A stretch of DNA of 64,000 nt from Paracoccus sp. JM45. GTDB lineage: Bacteria > Pseudomonadota > Alphaproteobacteria > Rhodobacterales > Rhodobacteraceae. The notes beneath the pieces were generated by a model. It did not search any database. It saw nothing but the letters and a program-made list of their open reading frames with translations, and had not been told where the DNA came from. Position 1 is the stretch's first letter; each line of letters opens with the position of its first letter. Position numbers and translations under genes: made by a program. Shown here piece after piece: positions 55,997-64,000 of the stretch. The stretch covers positions 1-64,000 of the forward strand of contig NZ_QQVY01000008.1 in NCBI RefSeq assembly GCF_003590715.1, given 5' to 3'.

Positions 55997-56641
55997 TTAC
56001 GTGTCCTTGAACAGATCCTCGGGGGGATCCACATGTTCAATATCGTCATCCTCACCCCGTCCGGCAAGGGGCATGGCCAATCCTTCTGCCGGTGGACGCG
56101 AATCCAGCAACCCTGCCGCGCGTAATTCTGACAAACCGGGCAAATCGCGCGAGGTTTCCAGACCGAAATGATCCAGAAATCCGTCGGTTACCACAAAGGT
56201 CGCGGGGCGGCCGGGCGACATCCGGCGACGGCCCATGCGGACCCACTCCATCTCGATCAGTTGATCCAAAGTGCCGCGGCTGACGGCGACGCCGCGAATC
56301 TCCTCGATCTCGGCGCGGGTGACGGGCTGGTGATAGGCAATGATCGCTAGCGTTTCGATGGCCGCACGCGACAGGCGGCGTGATTCGACGGTCTGTTCCT
56401 GCATCAGGAAGGCCAGATCGGGGGCCGTGCGAAAGGCATAACCGTCACCAAGATGTTCGACCGTTACACCGCGCCCGTCATATCGGCGGCGCAGGGCGGC
56501 CAAAGCCTCGGCGGGGTCACAGCCATCGGGCATCCTTGCGGTCAGATCACGCATGGTGACAGGCACCGCAGAGGCGAACAGGATCGCCTCGACCATGCGT
56601 TCCTGCTGGTCCAGCGAGGGGGGCGGAAAATCATGGCTCAT
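55997..56641 (-). CDS. scpB: Segregation and condensation protein B
   Basis: A 214-residue winged-helix protein that binds ScpA and the SMC complex. LSRAAIETLAIIAYHQPVTRAEIEEIRG and VSRGTLDQLIEMEWVRMGRRR are the core motifs. The C-terminus is long and acidic. The start at 56641 (MSHDFPPPSLDQ) overlaps the scpA end by 11 bp; the longer frame to 56821 is antisense-like noise. Confidence 0.93.
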   Translation of the reverse strand: MSHDFPPPSLDQQERMVEAILFASAVPVTMRDLTARMPDGCDPAEALAALRRRYDGRGVTVEHLGDGYAFRTAPDLAFLMQEQTVESRRLSRAAIETLAIIAYHQPVTRAEIEEIRGVAVSRGTLDQLIEMEWVRMGRRRMSPGRPATFVVTDGFLDHFGLETSRDLPGLSELRAAGLLDSRPPAEGLAMPLAGRGEDDDIEHVDPPEDLFKDT

Positions 56642-57434
56642 GCGTGGTCTGCCGATAACTGATGGGGGAAAAACTTTCGCCCTGCCGTATCTCCAGCCGC
56701 CCCTGTCGCGCAAGCTCCAACGAGGCGGCAAAGGTGGCGGCGGTCGCGCTGCGGCGGCGCTGGCCGTCAGCCTCCCACCCTTGGGGAAGAAAGACAGAAA
56801 GGTCGGTCCATTCGCCCGCAAAGCCGATCATCTTACGTAGTCGGTCCAGCGCCTGCTCCATCGTGAAGACATCCTTGCGATCAAAGGCATAGGGGCGGAA
56901 TTCATCGCGGGTCTTCAGTCGGGCATAGGCGCGCATCAGGTCGATCAGGCCGGCCTTATATTCGGTGCGACGACTGCGGGCGATGGTGTCAGGTGCCCCG
57001 CGTGCAAAGCGGTCGATGCCCAGCCGGTCCCGCGCCATCAATTGCGCCGCCGCTTGGCGCATGGCCGACAGGCGTTCCAGCTGGAACGCCAGATGTCCGG
57101 CCATGTCTTCGGCAGTGGGACCATCGGCTTCGGGGTCGGGTGGCAACAACAGGCGCGATTTCAGAAAGGCCAGCCATGCCGCCATCACCAGATAGTCCGC
57201 CGCCAGTTCGATCCGCAGTTTGCGGGCCTTTTCGACAAAGCGCAGATATTGTTCGGCAAGTTCCAGAACCGAGATGGTCATCAGATCGACCTTCTGCGAC
57301 CTCGCCATCGTCAACAGCAGATCCAGTGGCCCTTCATAGCCTTCGACATCGACGATCAACGCCTCATCCGCGCGGCGCTGCGCGACGTCCTCTGCCGCGT
57401 CGAAATCGGGCATATCTGCGGAAGACTGGGGCAC
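56631..57434 (-). CDS. scpA: Segregation and condensation protein A
   Basis: A 267-residue kleisin that closes the SMC ring for chromosome compaction. VEGYEGPLDLLLTMARSQKVDLM and the helical C-terminus (SLELARQGRLEIRQGESFSPI) are typical. GTG at 57434 sits 4 bp after a strong AGGAGG; ATG at 57413 would be 25 bp away. It follows nagZ and overlaps scpB. Confidence 0.93.
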   Translation of the reverse strand: MPQSSADMPDFDAAEDVAQRRADEALIVDVEGYEGPLDLLLTMARSQKVDLMTISVLELAEQYLRFVEKARKLRIELAADYLVMAAWLAFLKSRLLLPPDPEADGPTAEDMAGHLAFQLERLSAMRQAAAQLMARDRLGIDRFARGAPDTIARSRRTEYKAGLIDLMRAYARLKTRDEFRPYAFDRKDVFTMEQALDRLRKMIGFAGEWTDLSVFLPQGWEADGQRRRSATAATFAASLELARQGRLEIRQGESFSPISYRQTTHEP

Positions 57435-57476
57435 GCGGCCTCCTGTTCGGGGGATCACCGGAGGGTTCGGGTCAGA

Positions 57477-58466
57477 TTATGCCGGATTGCCGGTCAGTTC
57501 ACGCCACTCAGCCATCAGACCGGCGATATCGGCGTCTTGCGGCGCATGGCGGCGTGCAATGGCAGCGTCCGCACGGCGTATGGCATCAGGCGACATGGCC
57601 CCTGCGGCCTGCACCACGGGCTGCATATCGGCAACGCTGCCATTGCAATGCAGGACCAGATCGCAGCCTGCCGCAATGGATGCCGCAGCCCGTTCGGCTT
57701 GCGTGCCTGACAGCGCATTCATTGTGATGTCATCGGTCATCAGCAGGCCATCGAACCCGATCAGATCGCGAATCAGTCCGATCATCCGCGCCGAGGCGGT
57801 TGCGGGGGCATCGTCCAGTTCCGTGAAACGGATATGCGCCGTCATCCCCATCGGCAGGTCCGCCAAGGCATGGAAGGGCGCGAAATCCAGCGCCTCCAGC
57901 GCGGTCTGCGATGCGGTTACGGTCGGCAAGCCATGGTGGCTGTCCGCGATGGCGCGTCCGTGTCCCGGCATATGTTTGACGACGGGCAGCACACCTGCTG
58001 CCAGCAAACCATCCGCCGCTGCACGCCCCAGTTCGGCCACATGCGCCGGATCGGTGCCAAAGCAGCGGTTGCGAAGGAAGGGGTGGGTGTCCGCCTGCGC
58101 GACATCCAGCGTGGGCGCACAGTTGGAATCGATGCCGACGGCGCGCAATTCCTGCCCGATCAGGTGATAACGCAGCCACATGGCGCGCAATCCGGCCTGT
58201 GCCTGATCCAGCGGGGCGGGCCAGTCGATCCATTGCGGACCGCGCAGACGTTGCACGCGCCCGCCTTCCTGATCGACCGTGATCACGGCGTCACGACCCA
58301 CGGCGTCGCGCAGATCGCCGGTCAGGCGGCGCAATTGTTCGGGGCTTTTGACGTTCCGCCCGAACAGGATAAAACCCCACGGGTCGGCGTTACGGAAAAA
58401 GGCAGCCTCGTCGGGGGTCAAAGACGTACCGGCGATGCCGCCCAATATGGTCGCATTCTGGGTCAT
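57477..58466 (-). CDS. nagZ: Beta-N-acetylhexosaminidase NagZ
   Basis: A 329-residue family GH3 enzyme that removes N-acetylglucosamine from muropeptides during wall recycling. KHMPGHGRAIADSHHGLP contains the acid/base histidine loop and LMTDDITMNAL the nucleophile Asp. It lies in the SPOR-nagZ-scpA-scpB order conserved in Rhodobacterales. Confidence 0.95.
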   Translation of the reverse strand: MTQNATILGGIAGTSLTPDEAAFFRNADPWGFILFGRNVKSPEQLRRLTGDLRDAVGRDAVITVDQEGGRVQRLRGPQWIDWPAPLDQAQAGLRAMWLRYHLIGQELRAVGIDSNCAPTLDVAQADTHPFLRNRCFGTDPAHVAELGRAAADGLLAAGVLPVVKHMPGHGRAIADSHHGLPTVTASQTALEALDFAPFHALADLPMGMTAHIRFTELDDAPATASARMIGLIRDLIGFDGLLMTDDITMNALSGTQAERAAASIAAGCDLVLHCNGSVADMQPVVQAAGAMSPDAIRRADAAIARRHAPQDADIAGLMAEWRELTGNPA

Positions 58467-58476
58467 AGGGATGGGA

Positions 58477-59592
58477 TCAACCGCCCAATGCCAGACAATC
58501 GGTCCCCGACGTTTTCAGTGCCGAACAGAACTGCCGCGCCTCGCTAAGGGACCCAAAACCGGCGACCCGCAAACGCCAGAAACTGCGCCCGTTGGAATCA
58601 TGCTGCTGGATCACAGGTGATTTCCCCGAGAAAAGCGACGAATTTTTGCCCGACAGGCGCGCCCATTGGTTCTGGGCAATCGCACTGCTGTCAAAGGCAC
58701 CGACCTGCACAACAGGCCCATTGGCCGAGCTGGCAACAACTGCCGGCTTATCCGCAGGCTTTTCGGCCACCGCAGCAGCGGGGGCCACAACGGGCGCGGC
58801 GGCGGCCACTTGGGTCACGCGCGGACGGCGCGTCGGACGCGAGGATGCAACCAGCACGCCGGGGTTTGCTTCGGCTTGGGCTTGGGCCAGCGCCTCGGTG
58901 ATGGCGGCGGCTTGGGTGGGGACACCGTTTTCATCGGTCACGACACCGGTCACGGTACCCTCGCTTGCGGGGGCATCGATGATCGCGGCTTCTGCCACAG
59001 CCTGATCGGCCAGCGCGCGTTCAGCGTCGGCGGCGGCTTTGGCAGCCGCTTCGCTGTCGGACATTGGCACGATCGGTTCACCGGCAAAGGTCAGTGGCGT
59101 TTCGGACGGGTTCATCGGTTCGCGCGCTGTGGCACCCAATTGGCCCATCGCAACATCCTCGTCCGAAAGCTCGGTCGCGGCGGGGGCAATGGCCACCTGC
59201 TGGGCAGGGGATGCGGTATCGCCACCGGCAACTGTGTTCACCGCTAAACCGGTGTGATTGGTCAACTGGCCACCGGGATCATCGGCGGTAGTGCGGGCTT
59301 CGCCCTGAACCGCGCGGATGACCGGAACGCCCGACACATCGCGTGACACCAGCTGCCAGCCCCAAGCCAGCAGACCGACCATCAACCCGACCGAGGCGAC
59401 AGCACCGACATAATGGGTCAGACGCCCCAAACGGGCCTGCAGACCATCCCCGTCAACGGCTGCGCCGTATCGGGGTTCTGCCTGCCCCTGGGCTTGGGTT
59501 TCATCCCATCCCTGCTGGTCATACGAGAATTCGCGCTTCACCTTGTGACGCGAGAACACATAGCCGCCTTCGCGGAAATCCATCACTGCCAT
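58477..59592 (-). CDS. SPOR domain membrane protein
   Basis: A 371-residue bitopic protein: cytoplasmic N-terminus, one membrane helix (THYVGAVASVGLMVGLLAWGWQ, about residues 59-81), a long Ala-rich periplasmic linker, and a C-terminal SPOR domain (VVQVGAFDSSAIAQNQWARL to SEARQFCSALKTSG). SPOR domains bind denuded glycan at the septum. It stands 77 bp after argS on the same strand and 10 bp before nagZ. Confidence 0.9.
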   Translation of the reverse strand: MAVMDFREGGYVFSRHKVKREFSYDQQGWDETQAQGQAEPRYGAAVDGDGLQARLGRLTHYVGAVASVGLMVGLLAWGWQLVSRDVSGVPVIRAVQGEARTTADDPGGQLTNHTGLAVNTVAGGDTASPAQQVAIAPAATELSDEDVAMGQLGATAREPMNPSETPLTFAGEPIVPMSDSEAAAKAAADAERALADQAVAEAAIIDAPASEGTVTGVVTDENGVPTQAAAITEALAQAQAEANPGVLVASSRPTRRPRVTQVAAAAPVVAPAAAVAEKPADKPAVVASSANGPVVQVGAFDSSAIAQNQWARLSGKNSSLFSGKSPVIQQHDSNGRSFWRLRVAGFGSLSEARQFCSALKTSGTDCLALGG

Positions 59593-59668
59593 GTCTGTCT
59601 GCCTGCCCGCCGGTTGTTCCGGATTAACGTTGTGACTGCTCTAGCATGTCCTGCAGCGGCACTGTTGA

Positions 59669-61411
59669 TCAGCGCATTTCTTCTGCAGGTGCGACGCCAA
59701 GAATACCCAGACCACATGAAATAACAACGCCAACCGCCCGAACCAGTGCAATTTTTCCCTGGCTGGTTGCCGCGTCGCCATCTTGCACAAAGCGCAAGGA
59801 ATGGTCTTCATTCCCACGATTCCAAAGGGAATGCAGGTCCGAGGCGATGTCATAAAGGAAGAAAGCGATGCGATGCGGCTCGTGTGAACGGGCTGCATTT
59901 TCGACCAAACGGGGCCATTCCGCGATCTTGCGGGCCAGTTCCAGTTCGGCCGGATGGCCCAAAACGGACAGATCGGCAGCCGCCAAGGCAGAATCGCTGA
60001 CGTCGATACCGGCTTCTGTTGCCCGGCGCAGGATCGAATGGACCCGCGCGCTGGCGTATTGGACATACCAGACCGGATTGTCCTTGGACTGTTCCAGAAC
60101 CTTGGCAAAGTCGAAATCCAGCGAGGCGTCGTTCTTGCGGGTCAGCATGATGAAACGTGTCACATCCGCGCCCGCTTCCTCGACCACGTCGCGCAGGGTG
60201 ACGAAGGTCCCTGCCCGCTTGGACATCTTGAAGGGCTCGCCGTTCTTATACAGCTTGACCAGCTGGATCAGCTTGACGTCCAGCGGCACGCGACCGTTGG
60301 ACAGCGCCTTGACCGCGGCGTTCATCCGCTTGACGTAACCGCCATGGTCAGCGCCGAAGACGTCGATCAATTGGTCAAAGCCACGGTCGATCTTATCCCA
60401 GTGATAGGCGATATCAGGCGCGAAATAGGTCCATGCACCGTCCGATTTCTGGATTGGACGGTCCACGTCATCGCCATGTGCTGACGACCGGAACAACAGC
60501 TGTTCGCGGGCTTCCCAATCCTCTGGCAGTTTGCCTTTCGGTGGTTCCAGCACGCCGCGATAGATCAGGCCCTGACTTTCCAGCCGCGCAATGGCGGATT
60601 CGATGCGACCCGTGCCGTAAAGCGCCTTTTCGCTGGAAAAGACGTCCATCTGCACGCCCAAAGCGGCCAGATCGCCACGGATTTCTTCCATCATCGCCTT
60701 TGTGGCGAATTCACGGATATCTTCCAGCCAGTCTTCTTCGGGGCGGTCCAGAAGGCTGTCGCCATACTTTTCCTTCAACGCCTCGCCGACAGGGATCAGG
60801 TAATCGCCGGGATAAAGGCCTTCACGGATCTCGGGCTCCAGCCCGTTCGCCTCGCGATAGCGTTCAAAGGCCGAACGTGCCAGCACATCGACCTGCGCGC
60901 CGCCGTCGTTGACGTAATATTCACGCGTCACATCATGACCGGAAAAGTCAAGCAGCCGCGCCAGCGCATCCCCGAAGACCGCGCCACGTACATGGCCGAC
61001 ATGCATCGGGCCGGTCGGGTTCGCGCTGACGAACTCGACGTTGACCTTCAGCTGCGCGCCCATATCCGAACGACCAAAGTCTGCACCTTTGGTCAGGGCC
61101 GCGGCAACCACGCCCTGCCAGACTGTGGGGGACAAACGCAGGTTCAGGAAGCCCGGCCCCGCAACCTCGGCTGCGGTGATGCGCGGGTCGGTCAGGCGGG
61201 CGGCCAGTTTGTCCGCAATGTCGCGCGGCTTCATTCCGGCAGGCTTGGCCAGCACCATTGCAGCATTGGTTGCCATGTCGCCATGCGCCGTATCGCGCGG
61301 CGGCTCGACCGTGACGTTGCCGTAATCCAGACCGGCGGGCAGTTCGCCCGCGGCAGTCATTTGGTCAAGCGCCTCGACGACGACGCCGCGAAGATCGGTG
61401 AATAGGTTCAT
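59669..61411 (-). CDS. argS: Arginyl-tRNA synthetase
   Basis: A 580-residue class I synthetase. The HIGH motif is [17 protein letters not shown], the KMSKS motif [11 protein letters not shown], and the C-terminal DALR anticodon domain has [14 protein letters not shown]. The ATG at 61411 (MNLFTDLR) is best spaced after AGGAAG; the ATG one codon earlier is possible. Confidence 0.97.
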   Translation of the reverse strand: MNLFTDLRGVVVEALDQMTAAGELPAGLDYGNVTVEPPRDTAHGDMATNAAMVLAKPAGMKPRDIADKLAARLTDPRITAAEVAGPGFLNLRLSPTVWQGVVAAALTKGADFGRSDMGAQLKVNVEFVSANPTGPMHVGHVRGAVFGDALARLLDFSGHDVTREYYVNDGGAQVDVLARSAFERYREANGLEPEIREGLYPGDYLIPVGEALKEKYGDSLLDRPEEDWLEDIREFATKAMMEEIRGDLAALGVQMDVFSSEKALYGTGRIESAIARLESQGLIYRGVLEPPKGKLPEDWEAREQLLFRSSAHGDDVDRPIQKSDGAWTYFAPDIAYHWDKIDRGFDQLIDVFGADHGGYVKRMNAAVKALSNGRVPLDVKLIQLVKLYKNGEPFKMSKRAGTFVTLRDVVEEAGADVTRFIMLTRKNDASLDFDFAKVLEQSKDNPVWYVQYASARVHSILRRATEAGIDVSDSALAAADLSVLGHPAELELARKIAEWPRLVENAARSHEPHRIAFFLYDIASDLHSLWNRGNEDHSLRFVQDGDAATSQGKIALVRAVGVVISCGLGILGVAPAEEMR

Positions 61412-61489
61412 CATTAGCTTCCTGATTGATGCTTGCGGGTTAACGCCACAGGTCGGGCAAGGTCAACACTTAGCCCCGAAACCGCGCCC

Positions 61490-63379
61490 TCAGGTGCCAC
61501 TTTCCTTCTTGTTGCGCTGTTCTTCGGCCACGTCCTTGGCATCCTCCGCCAAGGCACGGGCGGCAGCATCACGCGCCGCCGCAAGTTCGGGCGGAAGGAA
61601 GGCCGTGATCCAGTCGCCGGAATTAGCCGCAACCGGCTGATCCGGCCCCAGAAAGCGCAAATCGCCGCCCTTTGTGACCACGACGAAAGGTTCGGCCCCC
61701 GGACGTTCGCTTTCCCATGTCTCAAGGTCGTATTCATCGGTCAGACGGGTGCTGCGCAGACCCCATCCTTCGGCCAGACGCTGGTTCACATCCTCGAATG
61801 TCATTTTTCCGACAACACGCTGTCCACCCAGCTGTGCGGGCAGGGCATGGCGGGAATTGTCCTTGACGCGGCTAAGTTGCCAGATCGCCTCGCGTCCCAT
61901 TTCCGGCCCCAGATCGGTGGCGACCAGCGTATTATAGGCATCATTATCCGACGCCGTCAGAACCGAGGGGTAGGCGATGAATTCCACCTGGTGCTCGGCA
62001 GCCTCACCCAGAATATCGCCATAGAAGGTCGCAATGCCGGCATGGCGGGCCTTCGTCAGATGCTGGCGGTTGGTATCGGCAATCAGCGAATTGACCCCCG
62101 CCTTGTCCAGCGCCTGCGACAGGGCCACGGCAAAGGGCGAACCGCCGACAATCAGCAGGCCGGGGTTTTCCGCGCCCGACAGTTCCAGCCGTCGCGCCAA
62201 AGGCGCAAGGGTAAAGCCGTGGATAATGACCGTTGCCAGCACGATGATGAATGACAAAGGCGCAAGTGCTGCGCCATCCTCGATTCCGACGCTGACCAGC
62301 TGTTGCCCGAACAACCCTGAAATCGCCACCATCACCACACCGCGCGGTCCGGTCAGGGCAATCAACACACGTTCCTTCATCGGAAGCTTCGTTCCGATCA
62401 GTGGCAACAACACTTGCAATGGACGAACGACAGCCACCGTCAGCACGACGAACAGGGCAGCGCGCCATGTCAGCTGTGTCAGGGTCGCAAAATCAAGCGA
62501 TGCTGCCATCAGGACGAAAACACCCGACACCAGCAGAATAGTAGCATGTTCCTTGAAACGGTGCAGTTCGGTATAGGAAGAGAGGTTGGCATTCGCCAGA
62601 ACCATCCCCATCACCGTCACCGCCAGCAGACCGGATTCATGCAGGACCGTATCGGTCAGTGCAAAAATTGCGATCACAACTACAAATAGAACCGGCACCT
62701 TCATATATTCCGGCACCCAAGCGCGGCGGAAGGCAATTTCCAGCCCCTTGCCCGCAGCCAGCCCCGCCAGCAGGGCAAAACCGATCCCCGTTCCCAGCAG
62801 CATGACCGCATCGCCCGCCGAAAGGCCGGTTTCGATGACCAGAACCACCTCCAGCACAAGAACCGCGATCAATGCCCCCAAGGGGTCGTTCACAATCGCC
62901 TCCCATTGCAGGATCTGGGCGGGGCGGGCACGCAATTTGGCCTGCCGCAGCATGGGTGCGATAACTGTCGGGCCAGTGACGACCATAACGCCGCCAAAGA
63001 CCGCTGCCGATTGCCATGACAGTCCGACGGCCAGCCACAGGACCAATGTCGACAGGGCCCACCCAAGCGGCGCACCAAGATAGACCAAACGTCGCACCGG
63101 ACCTTTGGCATCACGCAGACGCTGGTATTCAAGGGTCAGGCCGCCCTCGAACAGAATAATGGCGACGGCCACGCTGATCAGGGGTTTATAGATCGGGCCA
63201 AGATCGCGGTCGGGCAGAAACAGCCCCATCACCGGACCGACCAACAGGCCGATGCCCAGCATCAGCACAATTGCGGGCAAGCGGAAACGCCATGCCAGCC
63301 ATTGCGCACCCACGCCCAGCACGCCAACCAGCGCCACCACCTGCACGGGGCTAAGCGCCTGCATCACACCATCATCCAT
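61490..63379 (-). CDS. Cation:proton antiporter with C-terminal TrkA-like domain
   Basis: A 629-residue CPA-type antiporter. About twelve to thirteen helices (LFEGGLTLEYQRLRDAKG and MLGIGLLVGPVMGLFLPD in the membrane part) precede a Rossmann TrkA-N-like region (IVGGSPFAVALSQALDKAG). NhaP/KefB-like; exchange of K+ or Na+ for H+ is likely. The start at 63379 (MDDGVMQALSPV) follows a GGCAGGA site; the upstream in-frame codons are not needed. Confidence 0.88.
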   Translation of the reverse strand: MDDGVMQALSPVQVVALVGVLGVGAQWLAWRFRLPAIVLMLGIGLLVGPVMGLFLPDRDLGPIYKPLISVAVAIILFEGGLTLEYQRLRDAKGPVRRLVYLGAPLGWALSTLVLWLAVGLSWQSAAVFGGVMVVTGPTVIAPMLRQAKLRARPAQILQWEAIVNDPLGALIAVLVLEVVLVIETGLSAGDAVMLLGTGIGFALLAGLAAGKGLEIAFRRAWVPEYMKVPVLFVVVIAIFALTDTVLHESGLLAVTVMGMVLANANLSSYTELHRFKEHATILLVSGVFVLMAASLDFATLTQLTWRAALFVVLTVAVVRPLQVLLPLIGTKLPMKERVLIALTGPRGVVMVAISGLFGQQLVSVGIEDGAALAPLSFIIVLATVIIHGFTLAPLARRLELSGAENPGLLIVGGSPFAVALSQALDKAGVNSLIADTNRQHLTKARHAGIATFYGDILGEAAEHQVEFIAYPSVLTASDNDAYNTLVATDLGPEMGREAIWQLSRVKDNSRHALPAQLGGQRVVGKMTFEDVNQRLAEGWGLRSTRLTDEYDLETWESERPGAEPFVVVTKGGDLRFLGPDQPVAANSGDWITAFLPPELAAARDAAARALAEDAKDVAEEQRNKKESGT

Positions 63380-63622
63380 TCCTGCCCCTTCGCATCCTTG
63401 TCGTTCCAAAGCCCTAACTAACAGCTTGGGTTCCGCCCGTCTGCCATGACGCGGAAGATTGACGCGGCAGGCAGTTTGGTCTAGGCGATGCTGGCTTGCA
63501 TCCGGCAGGCAAGAAGGCGGGGCGTCCGTAATTGCGTCCCAACTTTGTCGCGATTGCGCCGATCGGCGCGCGGCATGGAACGCATTCGCGCCGCAGACGG
63601 CGTGGCTAATGGAAAGCCCCCT

Positions 63623-64000
63623 ATGATAAAGTTCTCTGATCTGAAGCTTGATCCCAAAGTGCTAAAGGCCATAACCGAAGCCGGTTATGAAAGCCCGACG
63701 CCCATCCAGCAAGGCGCGATCCCGCCCGCACTGGAAGGCCGCGACGTGCTGGGGATCGCGCAGACGGGAACCGGCAAGACCGCCAGCTTTACCCTGCCGA
63801 TGATTACCCTGCTGGGCCGTGGCCGTGCACGTGCGCGTATGCCGCGCAGTCTTGTGCTGTGCCCGACGCGCGAACTGGCCGCACAGGTCGCGGAAAACTT
63901 TGACACCTATGCCAAGCACACCCGCCTGACCAAGGCCCTGTTGATCGGCGGCGTCAGCTTCAACGAACAGGACAAGCTGATCGACCGAGGCGTAGATGTG
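63623..64000 (+). CDS. DEAD-box RNA helicase, N-terminal part (cut by window edge)
   Basis: The first 126 residues of a RhlE/DeaD-type helicase. The Q motif (YESPTPIQQGAIPPAL), motif I AQTGTGKTASF and motif Ia PTRELAAQ are present; DEAD and SAT lie beyond the window. The start follows GGAAAG. The 243-bp gap before it has no gene. Confidence 0.93.
   Translation, partial: MIKFSDLKLDPKVLKAITEAGYESPTPIQQGAIPPALEGRDVLGIAQTGTGKTASFTLPMITLLGRGRARARMPRSLVLCPTRELAAQVAENFDTYAKHTRLTKALLIGGVSFNEQDKLIDRGVDV

Overview
The window (about 60% GC, tightly packed) looks like chromosome from a Rhodobacterales alphaproteobacterium, most likely Paracoccus or a close relative. The evidence is a GcrA cell-cycle regulator, phosphatidylcholine synthase, the short alphaproteobacterial HPr kinase next to RapZ, EIIA and HPr, a double-domain dCTP deaminase, and the ihfA-merR-tRNA-Pro arrangement. 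The genus is an inference from gene content; no 16S rRNA is present. Almost everything is core housekeeping. I see no prophage, insertion sequence or CRISPR array.

Layout. 1-7.9 kb: start of tuf (cut by the window edge), a DUF533/TerB-like protein, a cytochrome c'/cytochrome b561 pair, a short-chain dehydrogenase, parC, an SH3 protein overlapping a second SDR, a two-helix membrane protein and a cobalamin adenosyltransferase. 8-10.7 kb: etfB-etfA-hbd. 10.8-15.8 kb: DUF2852, then the leftward regulatory PTS operon hprK-rapZ-EIIA-ptsH-tetR, divergent from pckA. 15.9-19.2 kb: ABC-2 permease, argD, argF (leftward). 19.3-25.6 kb: gcrA, an unknown membrane protein, metG, arginase and a large catalase. 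25.8-26.1 kb: tRNA-Leu(UAA) split by a 221-bp group I intron. 26.1-31.9 kb: MFS/NYN pair, then folK-rpoZ-rsh-DUF2062. 31.9-38.4 kb: ghrA and the cell-shape operon mreB-mreC-mreD-mrdA-mrdB. 38.6-42.6 kb: leuA, a universal stress protein, an alanine/Na+ symporter. 42.7-46.5 kb: pcs, an SseB-like protein, a serine hydrolase, bamE, yceD. 46.7-49.1 kb: rpmF-plsX-fabH. 49.1-52.4 kb: a zinc-finger gene broken by an amber codon and a dctQ-dctM-dctP TRAP transporter. 52.5-57.4 kb: ihfA, merR, tRNA-Pro(GGG), dcd, an RNA methyltransferase, scpB, scpA. 57.5-64 kb: nagZ, a SPOR protein, argS, a K+/H+ antiporter and the start of a DEAD-box helicase.

Main points for a second look. (1) The tRNA-Leu(UAA) gene carries a complete-looking, ORF-less group I intron inserted between U34 and A35, with a P1 U-G pair, P7, GNRA loops and a terminal G, closely resembling the cyanobacterial tRNA-Leu intron. 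(2) Two biosynthetic genes are preceded by short ORFs rich in the end-product amino acid: an Arg-rich 11-mer before argD and a Leu-rich peptide before leuA. These are candidate ribosome-mediated attenuators. (3) A DksA/TraR-type zinc-finger gene has an in-frame TAG at codon 14 but is otherwise intact. (4) The PTS regulatory cluster sits next to pckA without chvG/chvI or an EI gene, and a TetR regulator is translationally coupled to HPr.
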